From: Clostridium sp. BNL1100
Lineage (GTDB): Bacteria > Bacillota > Clostridia > Acetivibrionales > DSM-1351
Direction of reading: 5' to 3'
Length of the DNA: 64,000 bases
Assembly (NCBI RefSeq): GCF_000244875.1
Contig: NC_016791.1
Span: 411,001-475,000 of the forward strand
Program-made: the position numbers and the translations under genes
The notes under the pieces: model-generated
What the model was told of the DNA's origin: nothing
Databases searched by the model: none
Seen by the model: only the letters and a program-made list of their open reading frames with translations
Shown here: positions 53,074 through 63,959 of the stretch, piece after piece
Numbering within the stretch: the first letter of the stretch is position 1
Layout of the letters: each line of letters starts with the position of its first letter

Positions 53074-54504
53074 GTGAAAAATAATTTATTAAGCATCGAT
53101 GAATATCGGAATAATCCGGAATTTTATTTCTATAAGGGACTGCGTTGCGCCAACAAAAGGAATTTAAACGACGCTTACAAACATCTGGTTAAGGCAGCTG
53201 AGCTAAGTCCTGAGAATATGGAGTATAAATTTAACATAGCATGCTTCCTTTCTGAAATGCAAAGGCCAAGAGAAGCCAACAGGATATTCATGGATATACT
53301 TTTACACTATGACCCTACAATGCATGATTGCTATTTCGGTATGGGCTGTAACAGCTTTGAGCTTGGTGATATGAAAAAAGCAGCCGAATACTTTGAAAAG
53401 TATATTTATTTTGACAGTGATGGTGAATTCAGCGAAGAAGTTTCAGAAATGATATTTTATTTGAAACTGTATAATGACATTTCCGGAGACAACAGATTTT
53501 TAAGGTTGTCTCAAACTAACTTAAAAAAGGCTCGCAAAAGCCTTCTAAATAACAAAACTGACGAGGCGGTAAGTGAACTATATAAAGCAATAGCATTTAA
53601 CCCCATGAACGCAGACGCACGTAATCTGCTTGTACTTATAATGATGGAGCAGCAGAATTATAAACGAGCATCAAATTTTATTGCCACAGTTACAAATATA
53701 TATAGTGAAGACATTTGGGCTAACAGTCTTAAAATATATAACTTATACCACACCCGGAAATATTCCCGGGTAGAAAAATTATTGAAGATCCTTCCGTTTA
53801 GAAGTATATACAACAGGAAGGACCTTTTATGTATTGCAACTACTTTAATAATATTTAATAAAATAGATGAATTGATTCACTTGTTGGAAACATATATTGT
53901 TGAGTACAGTGACTTATTCATATGTTCTTTACTGCTTATAGGCTATATATCAACAAAAAATTACGGAAAGGCAAACCCGATTATTAAAAATCTGCAATCA
54001 ATTAAAACATTGGATATAGACTTTTCGGATTGGGTCAAAAAAGTAAGTGAATTTATAAAGGAAGATACCTCAGAAGTATCTGTTTTGGAAGAATATAAGG
54101 AAATATTCAGAATAATTGGGGAACCTGAAGATTGCATGTATAGTCCCTTCAGGTATATAGAAATATTTACAAATGCCTCTAAACCAAGACAAAGAGCTCT
54201 CAGGAAGATTCCCAAAAAGTATAATTCTGTAGTTGAGTGTGTTGTACTTCATAAGGAAATAATGTATGTTCCTGAATACGAAAAGGAAATAATACAAATG
54301 TTGTATAACATAATATATCATACGGGTGAACTTTTGATAGATAATGAAAAAGACATATTTGCCTTTTCTGCTGCAATTGAATATATCTATTGCAAAGAGA
54401 ACTTTATTGAAATGGAAAAGGAGGAATTAATACAAAAGTATGGAATTTCTTCTATTGCGTTTAATAAAGTACTCAAAAAAATTAAGTATAAGGAACAAAT
54501 TTGA
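53074..54504 (+). CDS. TPR-repeat protein at the end of the his operon, unknown function
   Basis: 476 residues with tetratricopeptide repeats in the N-terminal half (for example GLRCANKRNLNDAYKHLVKAAELSPENMEY, then MGCNSFELGDMKKAAEYFEKYI and AVSELYKAIAFNPMNADARN) and a helical C-terminus (DIFAFSAAIEYIYCKENF with ELIQKYGISSIAFNKV) that looks like a small helix-turn-helix or cyclin-like tail. Soluble, no signal peptide. The GTG start is directly after the hisIE stop codon, so it is co-translated. A scaffold or regulatory role is only a guess. Confidence 0.75.
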   Translation: MKNNLLSIDEYRNNPEFYFYKGLRCANKRNLNDAYKHLVKAAELSPENMEYKFNIACFLSEMQRPREANRIFMDILLHYDPTMHDCYFGMGCNSFELGDMKKAAEYFEKYIYFDSDGEFSEEVSEMIFYLKLYNDISGDNRFLRLSQTNLKKARKSLLNNKTDEAVSELYKAIAFNPMNADARNLLVLIMMEQQNYKRASNFIATVTNIYSEDIWANSLKIYNLYHTRKYSRVEKLLKILPFRSIYNRKDLLCIATTLIIFNKIDELIHLLETYIVEYSDLFICSLLLIGYISTKNYGKANPIIKNLQSIKTLDIDFSDWVKKVSEFIKEDTSEVSVLEEYKEIFRIIGEPEDCMYSPFRYIEIFTNASKPRQRALRKIPKKYNSVVECVVLHKEIMYVPEYEKEIIQMLYNIIYHTGELLIDNEKDIFAFSAAIEYIYCKENFIEMEKEELIQKYGISSIAFNKVLKKIKYKEQI

Positions 54505-54603
54505 TATTTCAAAAAAATCAGAGTAAATGGAAGAAATAATTAGTAATAAAACCATGATTGGGCTAAATGGCAAAATATTGCTCGATTTATGATTATAAAG
54601 CGT

Positions 54604-54629
54604 TTGATAATATTTTATTCAATATATAA
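54604..54629 (+). promoter_or_regulatory. Possible sigma-A promoter of groESL
   Basis: TTGATA near 54604-54609 followed by AT-rich sequence with TATAAT about 15 bases on. Spacing is short; the true -10 may be a neighbouring AT hexamer. It sits just upstream of the CIRCE operator. Confidence 0.4.
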
Positions 54630-54643
54630 TATTATAAATGTGA

Positions 54644-54992
<349 letters not shown>

Positions 54993-54998
54993 TTATAA

Positions 54999-56645
<1,647 letters not shown>

Positions 56646-56661
56646 GAATAAAAAAAGTTAT

Positions 56662-56703
56662 ATAGAGGGTGGCTACAAAATAGTCATCCTCTATTTGTAT
56701 TTA
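56662..56703 (+). terminator. Terminator of groESL
   Basis: ATAGAGGGTGGCTA (56662-56675) pairs with TAGTCATCCTCTAT (56681-56694) through a stem with G-T pairs, then TTTGTATTT. Confidence 0.8.
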
Positions 56704-56735
56704 CATGGTAAATTAAAAATAATTTCACTAAATAC

Positions 56736-56764
56736 TTGATATTATCTTGTTAATTTATTATTAT
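56736..56764 (+). promoter_or_regulatory. Sigma-A promoter for the 56819 gene
   Basis: TTGATA (56736-56741), 17-base spacer, TATTAT (56759-56764). Confidence 0.55.
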
Positions 56765-56818
56765 TTTAACAAGCTTTAAAAAATGCTTTGTTTGTTCCAA
56801 TGAGGAGGGGCTTTAAAA

Positions 56819-57322
56819 ATGGATATATTTATGGAGAAAATTGTAAAACGCAGAAAATCTGCTGTTGACTCAGTAATAATTGCAGCTACAATTGTAATTG
56901 GCTTATTGTTAATCATGATAGTTGGCTCAGTGAGCTTCCTACAAACCTTCATGCCGGTTTTGCTTGTAGCAATCGGATATTTGGGCTATATGCTGATAAG
57001 GAACAGAAACGTAGAATATGAATATATCGTCACCAACGGTGATTTAGATATAGATATGATAATAGCACAGAGGAAGAGAAAAAGAGTATTTAGTGGTTCC
57101 TGCAAGGATTTTGAGATAGTTGCAAAAATGACAAGCGGTCAGTATAATCAAAGCTATGAAAACATCAAAAATCGCTTAAATGCTGTAACAGCAATGGATT
57201 CAAATGAAGTATACTTTATATCCACAGTAAAAGACGGTGAGAAAATGCTTGTATTTTTCGAGCCACATCCCAAAATGATTGAATCATTTAAGAAATACAT
57301 TCCAAGAAAGGTTTTTGAATAA
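56819..57322 (+). CDS. Small membrane protein (DUF6106-like)
   Basis: 167 residues. Two membrane spans near residues 18-60 (IIAATIVIGLLLIMIVGSV and LLVAIGYLGYML), then a cytoplasmic domain (NVEYEYIVTNGDLDIDMIIAQRKRKRVFSGSCKDFEIVAKM) and a C-terminal KDGEKMLVFFEPHPKMIESFKKYIPRKVF. It resembles the clostridial DUF6106 family; function unknown. GAGGAGGGG precedes ATG. Monocistronic. Confidence 0.75.
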   Translation: MDIFMEKIVKRRKSAVDSVIIAATIVIGLLLIMIVGSVSFLQTFMPVLLVAIGYLGYMLIRNRNVEYEYIVTNGDLDIDMIIAQRKRKRVFSGSCKDFEIVAKMTSGQYNQSYENIKNRLNAVTAMDSNEVYFISTVKDGEKMLVFFEPHPKMIESFKKYIPRKVFE

Positions 57323-57336
57323 ATTTGAAACCTAAG

Positions 57337-57366
57337 GCAAAGGACATTATTTGTTCTTTGCTTTTT
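57337..57366 (+). terminator. Intrinsic terminator after the DUF6106-like gene
   Basis: GCAAAGGACA (57337-57346) pairs with TGTTCTTTGC (57352-57361), one G-T pair, loop of five, followed by TTTTTG. The T-run overlaps the -35 region of the next promoter. Confidence 0.75.
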
Positions 57367-57394
57367 GAATAACAAACGTAAACAGTATTATAAT
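57365..57394 (+). promoter_or_regulatory. Promoter of the IMP dehydrogenase gene
   Basis: TTGAAT (57365-57370), 18-base spacer, TATAAT (57389-57394). Confidence 0.55.
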
Positions 57395-57438
57395 ATTTAA
57401 ATAATTTACAAATGTCATATAAGGAGGAATTTTAAAAA

Positions 57439-58941
57439 ATGGCTTTTTATTACAACGAACCTTCGAGGACTTTCAGTGAATACCTCTTAGTTCCAAACCT
57501 CAGTACAAAGGAATGTATACCGGATAATGTTATACTAAAGACACCAATAGTAAAACATAAAGTCGGGGAAAAACCTTCTCTCGAATTGAATATACCGGTT
57601 GCTTCCGCAATAATGCAGTCTGTTTCAGATAACAACATGGCAATAGCATTGGCAAAGTGTGGAGGTATATCATTCATTTACGGTTCACAAAGCATCGAAA
57701 GTCAGGCTGAAATGGTAAAGAAGGTTAAGAAATATAAAGCTGGATTTGTAGTAAGCGACAGCAATCTTCGCCCTGACAATAAACTCAGAGATGTAGTTGC
57801 AATGAAGGAAAAAACAGGACATTCAACCATAGCTATAACAGAAGACGGAACACCTACAGGCAAACTTCTGGGAATAGTTACAAGCAGGGATTACCGTTTA
57901 AGCAGAGCATCATTGGAAGAGGAAATAAGCACTTTTATGACTCCATTCTCTCAGTTAATATACGGAAATGAAAAAACATCATTAAAAGAAGCAAATGACT
58001 TAATCTGGGAGCATAAGCTAAATTGTCTTCCAATAATAGATAGCAATCAAAAATTGATGTATTTCGTATTCAGAAAAGACTACGATAGCCACAAGGAAAA
58101 TCCAAACGAATTGTTGGATAAGAGCAAAAGTCTTGTGGTAGGGGCAGGTATAAATACACGTGATTATAAGGAAAGAGTAGCTACACTGGTTGAAGCAGGA
58201 GTAGATATCGTCTGTATAGACTCCTCCGACGGTTACAGCGAATGGCAGTCTGATACAATTAAATGGATTAAGGAAACATATAATGGAGAAGTAAAAGTCG
58301 GTGCGGGAAATGTAGTAGACAAGGAAGGTTTCAGGTATTTAGTTGACGCAGGTGCTGATTTTATAAAGGTTGGTATCGGTGGTGGGTCTATATGCATAAC
58401 AAGAGAACAAAAAGGTATCGGACGCGGACAGGCATCCTCCCTTATTGAGGTATCAGCTGCAAGAGATGAATACATGAAAGAGACCGGTATATATGTACCA
58501 ATATGCTCTGATGGCGGAATAGTACATGATTATCATATGGTACTTGCTCTGGCAATGGGTGCTGATTTTATAATGTTAGGTAGATATTTTGCAAGATTTG
58601 ACGAAAGCCCAACCAGAAAGTTAAAGGTTGGAGGAAACTTTGTTAAGGAATATTGGGGAGAAGGCTCAAACCGTGCAAGAAACTGGCAGAGATACGACAT
58701 GGGAGGAGAAGCAAAGCTTGGCTTTGAAGAAGGTGTTGACTCATATGTTCCCTACGCAGGTAAATTAAAAGACAATCTGGATACTACTATTTATAAGATA
58801 AAATCTACTATGTGCAACTGCGGTGCCTTATCGGTATCTGATCTCCAGCAGAAAGCCAGAATAACACTGGTATCTGCGACAAGTATCAAAGAAGGCGGTG
58901 CCCATGACGTAATTCTTAAGGACAAGGAACTATCTTCCTGA
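57439..58941 (+). CDS. guaB: IMP dehydrogenase
   Basis: NAD-dependent oxidation of IMP to XMP, first step to GMP. 500 residues: TIM barrel interrupted by two CBS domains (about residues 110-230; TSRDYRLS within), [22 protein letters not shown], and the catalytic loop [22 protein letters not shown] with Cys near residue 318. The loop differs from the common bacterial GPGSICTTR form, resembling a divergent IMPDH group; [29 protein letters not shown] follows. Ribosome site AAGGAGG. Monocistronic. Confidence 0.9.
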   Translation: MAFYYNEPSRTFSEYLLVPNLSTKECIPDNVILKTPIVKHKVGEKPSLELNIPVASAIMQSVSDNNMAIALAKCGGISFIYGSQSIESQAEMVKKVKKYKAGFVVSDSNLRPDNKLRDVVAMKEKTGHSTIAITEDGTPTGKLLGIVTSRDYRLSRASLEEEISTFMTPFSQLIYGNEKTSLKEANDLIWEHKLNCLPIIDSNQKLMYFVFRKDYDSHKENPNELLDKSKSLVVGAGINTRDYKERVATLVEAGVDIVCIDSSDGYSEWQSDTIKWIKETYNGEVKVGAGNVVDKEGFRYLVDAGADFIKVGIGGGSICITREQKGIGRGQASSLIEVSAARDEYMKETGIYVPICSDGGIVHDYHMVLALAMGADFIMLGRYFARFDESPTRKLKVGGNFVKEYWGEGSNRARNWQRYDMGGEAKLGFEEGVDSYVPYAGKLKDNLDTTIYKIKSTMCNCGALSVSDLQQKARITLVSATSIKEGGAHDVILKDKELSS

Positions 58942-59048
58942 TAATTGAATAGTATTATTAATAATATTATTTGGATATATTGAGATAATTATATAAGTAT
59001 TGCAGCGAAGACTGTAAAATGATATGTAAAAAAATGGATAAAACATTC

Positions 59049-59077
59049 TTGACATTATTATATATGTAATCTATAAT
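59049..59077 (+). promoter_or_regulatory. Consensus sigma-A promoter of greA
   Basis: TTGACA (59049-59054), 17-base spacer, TATAAT (59072-59077): both hexamers perfect. Start near 59084, giving greA a leader of about 180 bases. Confidence 0.85.
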
Positions 59078-59079
59078 TA

Positions 59080-59126
59080 GTTAGCAAATATAGCTAACCT
59101 GACATCAAAGTGCTACTGCCGTCAGG
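59080..59126 (+). promoter_or_regulatory. Double hairpin at the 5' end of the greA leader
   Basis: GTTAGC (59080-59085) with GCTAAC (59093-59098) and CCTGAC (59098-59103) with GTCAGG (59121-59126) form two adjacent stems at the predicted transcript start. The rest of the 324-base gap (to 59265) is AT-rich with no other feature seen. Confidence 0.45.
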
Positions 59127-59265
59127 AACATAATTTTAATTTTTATTCCATGTATATTAATATAAGTCAATAAGTTGAATATTATATCAGGAAAAGACAG
59201 TTTGCATATTATTTAATAATTATAGGTCTAGCAGAAAAAATTAACGGTAAAGGAGAGGGCTTCAA

Positions 59266-59742
59266 ATGTCAGCAAAAGAAGTCGTTTTAACCTACGAAGG
59301 CTTAAAGAAGCTGGAAGAAGAATTAGAATTTTTAAGGGGAACTAAAAGAAAAGAAGTAGCCGAAAGAATAAAGCAGGCTCTTTCATTTGGTGATATTTCT
59401 GAAAATTCTGAATATGATGAAGCAAAAAACGAACAGGCACAAGTAGAAGGCAGGATTGTTCAACTTGAATCTATGCTCAAACATGCCAGAATAATAGATG
59501 AAGATGAAGTAAATACAGATGTTGTAAGCCTTGGATCAAAGGTAAAGATTTTTGATGTTGAGTTTGATGAAGAAGTAGAATACTTGATTGTTGGTTCTAC
59601 AGAAGCCAACCCTCTTAAATCAAAGATTTCAAATGAGTCTCCTGTAGGTGCAGCACTAATTGGGCATACAAAAGGTGAAACAGTTGAAGTACAAGTTCCT
59701 GACGGAGTATTAAAATTTAAGATACTGGAGATATCCAAGTAA
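59266..59742 (+). CDS. greA: Transcription elongation factor GreA
   Basis: Rescues backtracked RNA polymerase by stimulating transcript cleavage. 158 residues: N-terminal coiled coil ([31 protein letters not shown], tip acidic [25 protein letters not shown]) and C-terminal FKBP-like domain ([48 protein letters not shown]). GGAGAGGG before ATG. Followed by a terminator and lysS, a common pairing. Confidence 0.96.
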   Translation: MSAKEVVLTYEGLKKLEEELEFLRGTKRKEVAERIKQALSFGDISENSEYDEAKNEQAQVEGRIVQLESMLKHARIIDEDEVNTDVVSLGSKVKIFDVEFDEEVEYLIVGSTEANPLKSKISNESPVGAALIGHTKGETVEVQVPDGVLKFKILEISK

Positions 59743-59760
59743 GAAACAATACAATATGTG

Positions 59761-59790
59761 TTGCCACAAAAAGCAAAATTAATATATAAT
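59761..59790 (+). promoter_or_regulatory. Promoter of lysS
   Basis: TTGCCA (59761-59766), 18-base spacer, TATAAT (59785-59790), ahead of a hairpin and 84 bases before lysS. Confidence 0.55.
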
Positions 59791-59797
59791 TATACTT

Positions 59798-59830
59798 ACA
59801 GTTTACATTATAATGTAAACTGTTTTTTAT
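59798..59830 (+). terminator. Terminator between greA and lysS
   Basis: A perfect palindrome: ACAGTTTACATTA and its complement up to 59823, followed by TTTTTT. Because the lysS promoter lies just upstream, the same hairpin would sit at the very 5' end of the lysS transcript. Confidence 0.75.
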
Positions 59831-59873
59831 AAGGAAATCATTAAATACTTTAATATATAAATAGGAGGAAATA

Positions 59874-61373
59874 ATGTCAGAAGAGAATATTCAGGAGAAT
59901 CAACAAAGTGAAGAGGATTTAAGCGAGATACTAAGAGTCAGACGTGCCAAGCTAAAGGATTTACAGGATAAAGACAGTGATCCTTTTAAAATAGTAAAGT
60001 ACGATGTAACAAATTCAACTAAAAATATTATTGATAATTTTGAAGCGCAAGAAGGTCAGACTGCCTCTATTGCCGGAAGGTTAATGTCAAAGCGTGGCAT
60101 GGGTAAGGCAGGATTCTGTGACCTACAGGACAGGGATGGAAAAATTCAGCTCTATGTCAGAAAAGACGAAGTTGGAGATGAAGTATATGAAATGTTTAAA
60201 AAATATGACATAGGTGATATAGTAGGTGTAAAGGGAGAGATATTTAAGACTCACAAGGGAGAAATATCAATTAAGGTAAAAGAGATTACACTTTTATCCA
60301 AGTCGTTGCTTCCATTGCCTGAAAAGTGGCATGGTTTAAAAGATACGGATTTAAGATACAGACAAAGGTATGTGGATTTGATAGTAAACCCGGAAGTTAA
60401 AAATACCTTTATATTAAGAAGTAAAATAATCAAATCAATCAGAAAATTCCTTGATAACAGAGGATTCCTTGAAGTTGATACACCATTATTGAACACAATT
60501 CCGGGTGGAGCGACTGCAAGACCGTTTATTACACATCACAATACATTGGACATAGATATGTATTTGAGAATTGCACCTGAACTATACTTAAAGAGGCTTA
60601 TAGTCGGTGGAATGGAAAAAGTATATGAAATGGGAAGAATGTTCAGAAATGAAGGTATGTCCGTAAAGCACAACCCTGAGTTTACAATGATGGAAGTGTA
60701 TGAAGCATACAATGATTATAAGGGAATGATGGAACTTACAGAAAACCTTATCTCTACTGTAGCAATGGAGACATTGGGTACTACTAAGATTCAGTACCAA
60801 GGACAGGAAATTGATCTAACTCCGCCTTGGAACAGAATGACTATGATAGAGGCAGTAAAAAAATACTCAGGAATTGATTTCGACACAATAAAGACTGATG
60901 AAGAAGCAAAAGCGGCTGCAGAATCTAAAAAGGTTCATGTAAAAGACGGTATGGTCCGCGGAGAAATATTGAATCTTATGTTTGAAGAATTTGTAGAGAG
61001 CAATCTGGTCCAACCTACATTTATATATGACTACCCTGTTGAAATATCTCCTCTTACAAAAAGGAAACCGGATTGTCCTGAATTAACAGAACGTTTCGAA
61101 TTCTTTATTACAGGAAGAGAAATGGGTAATGCATACTCTGAGTTAAACGACCCTATTGATCAAAAAGAAAGATTTATCAGCCAGGTGAAAAAGAGGGATT
61201 CCGGAGACGAAGAAGCAAATATGATGGATGATGATTATGTTACGGCATTGGAATATGGAATGCCACCGACAGGTGGATTGGGAATAGGTGTTGACAGACT
61301 GATAATACTATTGACGGATTCAGCATCAATAAGAGATATTCTATTATTCCCTACAATGAAACCAAGAGATTAA
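59874..61373 (+). CDS. lysS: Lysyl-tRNA synthetase (class II)
   Basis: 499 residues: N-terminal OB anticodon-binding domain ([23 protein letters not shown]) and class II core with motif 1 ([15 protein letters not shown]), motif 2 ([26 protein letters not shown]) and motif 3 ([19 protein letters not shown]). AGGAGG precedes ATG. No T-box leader was seen. Confidence 0.96.
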   Translation: MSEENIQENQQSEEDLSEILRVRRAKLKDLQDKDSDPFKIVKYDVTNSTKNIIDNFEAQEGQTASIAGRLMSKRGMGKAGFCDLQDRDGKIQLYVRKDEVGDEVYEMFKKYDIGDIVGVKGEIFKTHKGEISIKVKEITLLSKSLLPLPEKWHGLKDTDLRYRQRYVDLIVNPEVKNTFILRSKIIKSIRKFLDNRGFLEVDTPLLNTIPGGATARPFITHHNTLDIDMYLRIAPELYLKRLIVGGMEKVYEMGRMFRNEGMSVKHNPEFTMMEVYEAYNDYKGMMELTENLISTVAMETLGTTKIQYQGQEIDLTPPWNRMTMIEAVKKYSGIDFDTIKTDEEAKAAAESKKVHVKDGMVRGEILNLMFEEFVESNLVQPTFIYDYPVEISPLTKRKPDCPELTERFEFFITGREMGNAYSELNDPIDQKERFISQVKKRDSGDEEANMMDDDYVTALEYGMPPTGGLGIGVDRLIILLTDSASIRDILLFPTMKPRD

Positions 61374-61461
61374 AAAGTGATAACCTTTGCGTGATTAACA
61401 TTTGAAAACAACGGATAACCTAATGGTAATTGGCGGCCTTTAACTGGTCATGGAGGTTAAT

Positions 61462-62373
61462 TTGAAGTACACAAAAAAAGAATCAAGAACAATAATGGAA
61501 ATTCCAACGAATTCAACAAAAGAAGATATTGAAAAAAGATATGACGTAATATTGAAAAAATACCGTCAAATGAAAATAGACGGTACTTTGACAAAAGAAG
61601 CTGAAGAAGACTTCCAGAAGAAAACGGATGCTTATAGAATCCTTATGGGTTATGAGGTAGAAGAGCCAAAAGCACCAAAAAAGGAAACATATGTTGATAA
61701 GGCATTTGTAAAGGCAGGAATGGATAGAAAAAAGGTGGATAACTTTTTCCATTACCATAAGTACCATATATTGGTGACGATTATAGCTGTTATAATTATA
61801 GCAACGTCGGTATATTCCATTGTAACCAAAGTAAAACCCGATATAACCATAGGAATTCTAGGTGAAGTACATGAACAGGCAACTGATACATTTAAACAGA
61901 AAATAACAAAGAGTATACCTGAAATAAAGGAAGTCGGTCTGGAAACGGTAATGCTTAGTAACAGAATTAATGACCCGAATTCATCTATGTATATACAAAA
62001 AGCAATGGTTCTTTTTGCAGCTTCGGATACAGATGTATTTTTGCTTAGCAAGTATGTATTTGATCAATATGCTTATGATGGCGCTTTTATGGCCATGGAT
62101 GATGTAGCCAAAGACTTAAAAATAGATACTAAGTCCAGTGACTATCTGAAACTAAAGGTTGTAGAAGAGTGGAATCAGCCGCAGGACCCGAAAGAAAAGA
62201 GAACAGTCAAATCATATAGGGATTCTGAGCCCAAATTATATGGGATAGATGTGACAAACAGTAAATTCTTTAAGGATGTAGATATTTTAGGTCCTGAGAA
62301 GATTCTGGCTGTTAGAGCAGAGCCTGAAAACCTTGAACTTATACTAAAGCTGGCAAAGTTATTCGCAGATTAA
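61462..62373 (+). CDS. Single-span membrane protein with J-like N-terminus, unknown
   Basis: 303 residues. The N-terminal 70 residues resemble a J-domain helix layout (EIPTNSTKEDIEKRYDVILKKY, then FQKKTDAYRILMGYEV) but lack the HPD motif, so DnaK activation is unlikely. A membrane span near 95-118 (YHILVTIIAVIIIATSVYSIV) follows, then an outside domain of about 185 residues with no known motif. Start: the ATG at 61450 contains GGAGG; TTG at 61462 is six bases from it and is preferred. Between lysS and the sigma-B-type module; possibly in one operon with the latter. Confidence 0.7.
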   Translation: MKYTKKESRTIMEIPTNSTKEDIEKRYDVILKKYRQMKIDGTLTKEAEEDFQKKTDAYRILMGYEVEEPKAPKKETYVDKAFVKAGMDRKKVDNFFHYHKYHILVTIIAVIIIATSVYSIVTKVKPDITIGILGEVHEQATDTFKQKITKSIPEIKEVGLETVMLSNRINDPNSSMYIQKAMVLFAASDTDVFLLSKYVFDQYAYDGAFMAMDDVAKDLKIDTKSSDYLKLKVVEEWNQPQDPKEKRTVKSYRDSEPKLYGIDVTNSKFFKDVDILGPEKILAVRAEPENLELILKLAKLFAD

Positions 62374-62412
62374 CCATGTTTGAAAAGAAACGCTGGTAAA
62401 GGGGGTAGTAAC

Positions 62413-62730
62413 GTGGAACATAGTGAACTGAGTGTTCAAAAAATGCTGGATGGAGGTAAATGTCAAATTATCCTTTCAGGTGAAATTGACATACACACAT
62501 CACAGAACTTTAAAAACGAGCTGAATGAGGCGGTTAAATCCTGCAATGGCGACCTCTATATAGATTGCAAGGAACTTACCTATATAGACAGCACAGGCTT
62601 AGGCATACTTGTAGGTGCACTTAAAGAGGTAAGAAAAGAAGACAATCATATATACATTTGTAATTTAAAGGACAATATAAAGAAGTTATTTCTCATTACC
62701 GGTTTGGACAAGCTATTTAAAATAGAATAA
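62413..62730 (+). CDS. Anti-sigma factor antagonist (STAS domain, RsbV/SpoIIAA-like)
   Basis: 105 residues with a STAS domain. In partner switching the unphosphorylated protein binds the anti-sigma factor and frees the sigma factor. The phospho-acceptor serine is in ELTYIDSTGLGILVGAL near residue 59. Start GTG 62413 follows GGGGGT; an in-frame start at 62380 lies before the ribosome site. First gene of an rsbV-rsbW-sigB-type cluster, but a terminator separates it from rsbW. Confidence 0.88.
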   Translation: MEHSELSVQKMLDGGKCQIILSGEIDIHTSQNFKNELNEAVKSCNGDLYIDCKELTYIDSTGLGILVGALKEVRKEDNHIYICNLKDNIKKLFLITGLDKLFKIE

Positions 62731-62751
62731 ACCATATTCTAAACGAAAGGG

Positions 62752-62778
62752 GGTACACATTAACCGTGTACCTTTTTT
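62752..62778 (+). terminator. Terminator between the rsbV-like and rsbW-like genes
   Basis: GGTACAC (62752-62758) pairs with GTGTACC (62766-62772), followed by six T. It would limit read-through from the antagonist gene into the anti-sigma and sigma genes. Confidence 0.75.
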
Positions 62779-62820
62779 CTAGTTGAAAAATGTTAATACA
62801 AAGTAAAAAGGAGAACATCT

Positions 62821-63207
62821 ATGAATAGTAATTTAAATGATAATGTAGTAATCATTTTGCCCGCAAAAAGCGAATATGTAAGTACGGCAAGATTAACTGC
62901 ATCTAGTGTTTCAACCAGAGCAGGTTTTAATATTGACGAAGTTGAGGATATAAAGGTGGCTGTATCTGAAGTATGTAATATAATACTTTCAAGAACAGAA
63001 AATAACATAAGTCAATACAGAATATCCTTTGATATCAATACTGACAATATTAAAATAACATTTACGGCAGAAAACAGTACACTAGACTGTTTTGAACAAT
63101 CCATAGAAAACGAATACGGACTATACATTATGAAAGCTCTTATGGATTCAGTAGAGCTGTGTAATGAAGATCATTCCATAGTAATGACAAAAAAGATTGG
63201 AGTATAG
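62821..63207 (+). CDS. Anti-sigma factor (RsbW/SpoIIAB-like) with degenerate kinase motifs
   Basis: 128 residues of the GHKL-type anti-sigma kinase fold: N-terminal beta strand (VVIILPAKSEYVSTARLTASSVS), VEDIKVAVSEVCNIIL in the N box, and YGLYIMKALMDSVEL at the C-terminus. Typical RsbW or SpoIIAB have SExxTNA and a DxGxG ATP motif; here the N-box Asn is shifted (SEVCNII) and the DxGxG region reads ENSTLD, so ATP binding and kinase action are doubtful. It probably still binds the sigma factor encoded just downstream. GGAG precedes ATG. Confidence 0.82.
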   Translation: MNSNLNDNVVIILPAKSEYVSTARLTASSVSTRAGFNIDEVEDIKVAVSEVCNIILSRTENNISQYRISFDINTDNIKITFTAENSTLDCFEQSIENEYGLYIMKALMDSVELCNEDHSIVMTKKIGV

Positions 63208-63209
63208 CT

Positions 63210-63959
63210 ATGGAAAACAAAACTCAAAATACATTAAACTACAATGAAGCACAGTTGTTTTCTCTATACATAAGTACAGGAAATCTGGATTATAGAAATG
63301 AGATTGTATCAAATTACCTTAGTCTTGCAGAGTACTTGTCCAAAAAGTTTTTAAACAGGGGAGTAGACTTTGATGATATATATCAAGTGGCTTGTCTTGC
63401 CTTAATAAAAGCTGTAGAAAGATTCAGTCCGGACAAGGGAGTAAAATTTATAAGTTTTGCAACTCCGACAATTCTAGGTGAAATAAAAAGATTTTTCAGA
63501 GATAAGAGTACAACAATAAAGATTCCCAGAAGAATATATGAATCCCGGCAGGGAGTAAACAAGGCCAGAGATGAGCTTACACAAAAGCTGAGTAGAGTAC
63601 CAAGAGCAGATGAAATAGCTGAATACATGGGGATACCCGTTGATACAGTACTTGAGATAATAGAAGCCGGAAGCTCTGCTATAGTTAAATCCTTGGATCA
63701 GACAATCAATCAGGAAAATGATTCTGAATTGGGTGATACTTTAGGGTACGACGAGAAAACATACGAAATGATAGATAATAAAGACTTTCTTGAAAAGGCT
63801 TTAACATCATTTAATGACATAGAAAAAGAATTTATAACATATAGGTACATTCAGAACATGACTCAAAAACAGATTGCTGAAATACTTGGAGTTTCACAGA
63901 TGTACATTTCAAGAATGGAAAAGAAGATACTAGATAAATTCAGAACTTATCTCAAGTAG
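63210..63959 (+). CDS. Sigma-B/F/G-family RNA polymerase sigma factor
   Basis: 249 residues with region 2 (VDFDDIYQVACLALIKAVERFSPDKGVKFISFATPTILGEIKRFFRD), region 3 (IKIPRRIYESRQGVNKARDEL, SRVPRADEIAEYMG) and region 4 (IEKEFITYRYIQNMTQKQIAEILGVSQMYISRMEKKILDK). This is the SigB/SigF/SigG group; position beside RsbV/RsbW-like genes points to a general stress or sporulation-entry sigma factor under partner-switch control. Two bases after the rsbW stop, with GGAG inside its end, so translated together. The sporulation sigF operon also has this order, but there the genes are spoIIAA-spoIIAB-sigF; which one this is cannot be settled here. Confidence 0.88.
   Translation: MENKTQNTLNYNEAQLFSLYISTGNLDYRNEIVSNYLSLAEYLSKKFLNRGVDFDDIYQVACLALIKAVERFSPDKGVKFISFATPTILGEIKRFFRDKSTTIKIPRRIYESRQGVNKARDELTQKLSRVPRADEIAEYMGIPVDTVLEIIEAGSSAIVKSLDQTINQENDSELGDTLGYDEKTYEMIDNKDFLEKALTSFNDIEKEFITYRYIQNMTQKQIAEILGVSQMYISRMEKKILDKFRTYLK

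Noticed and set aside
58942..58990. Terminator after the IMP dehydrogenase gene
   Set aside because: Only an AT palindrome (AATAGTATTATTAATAATATT) with no GC core is present, too weak to call.
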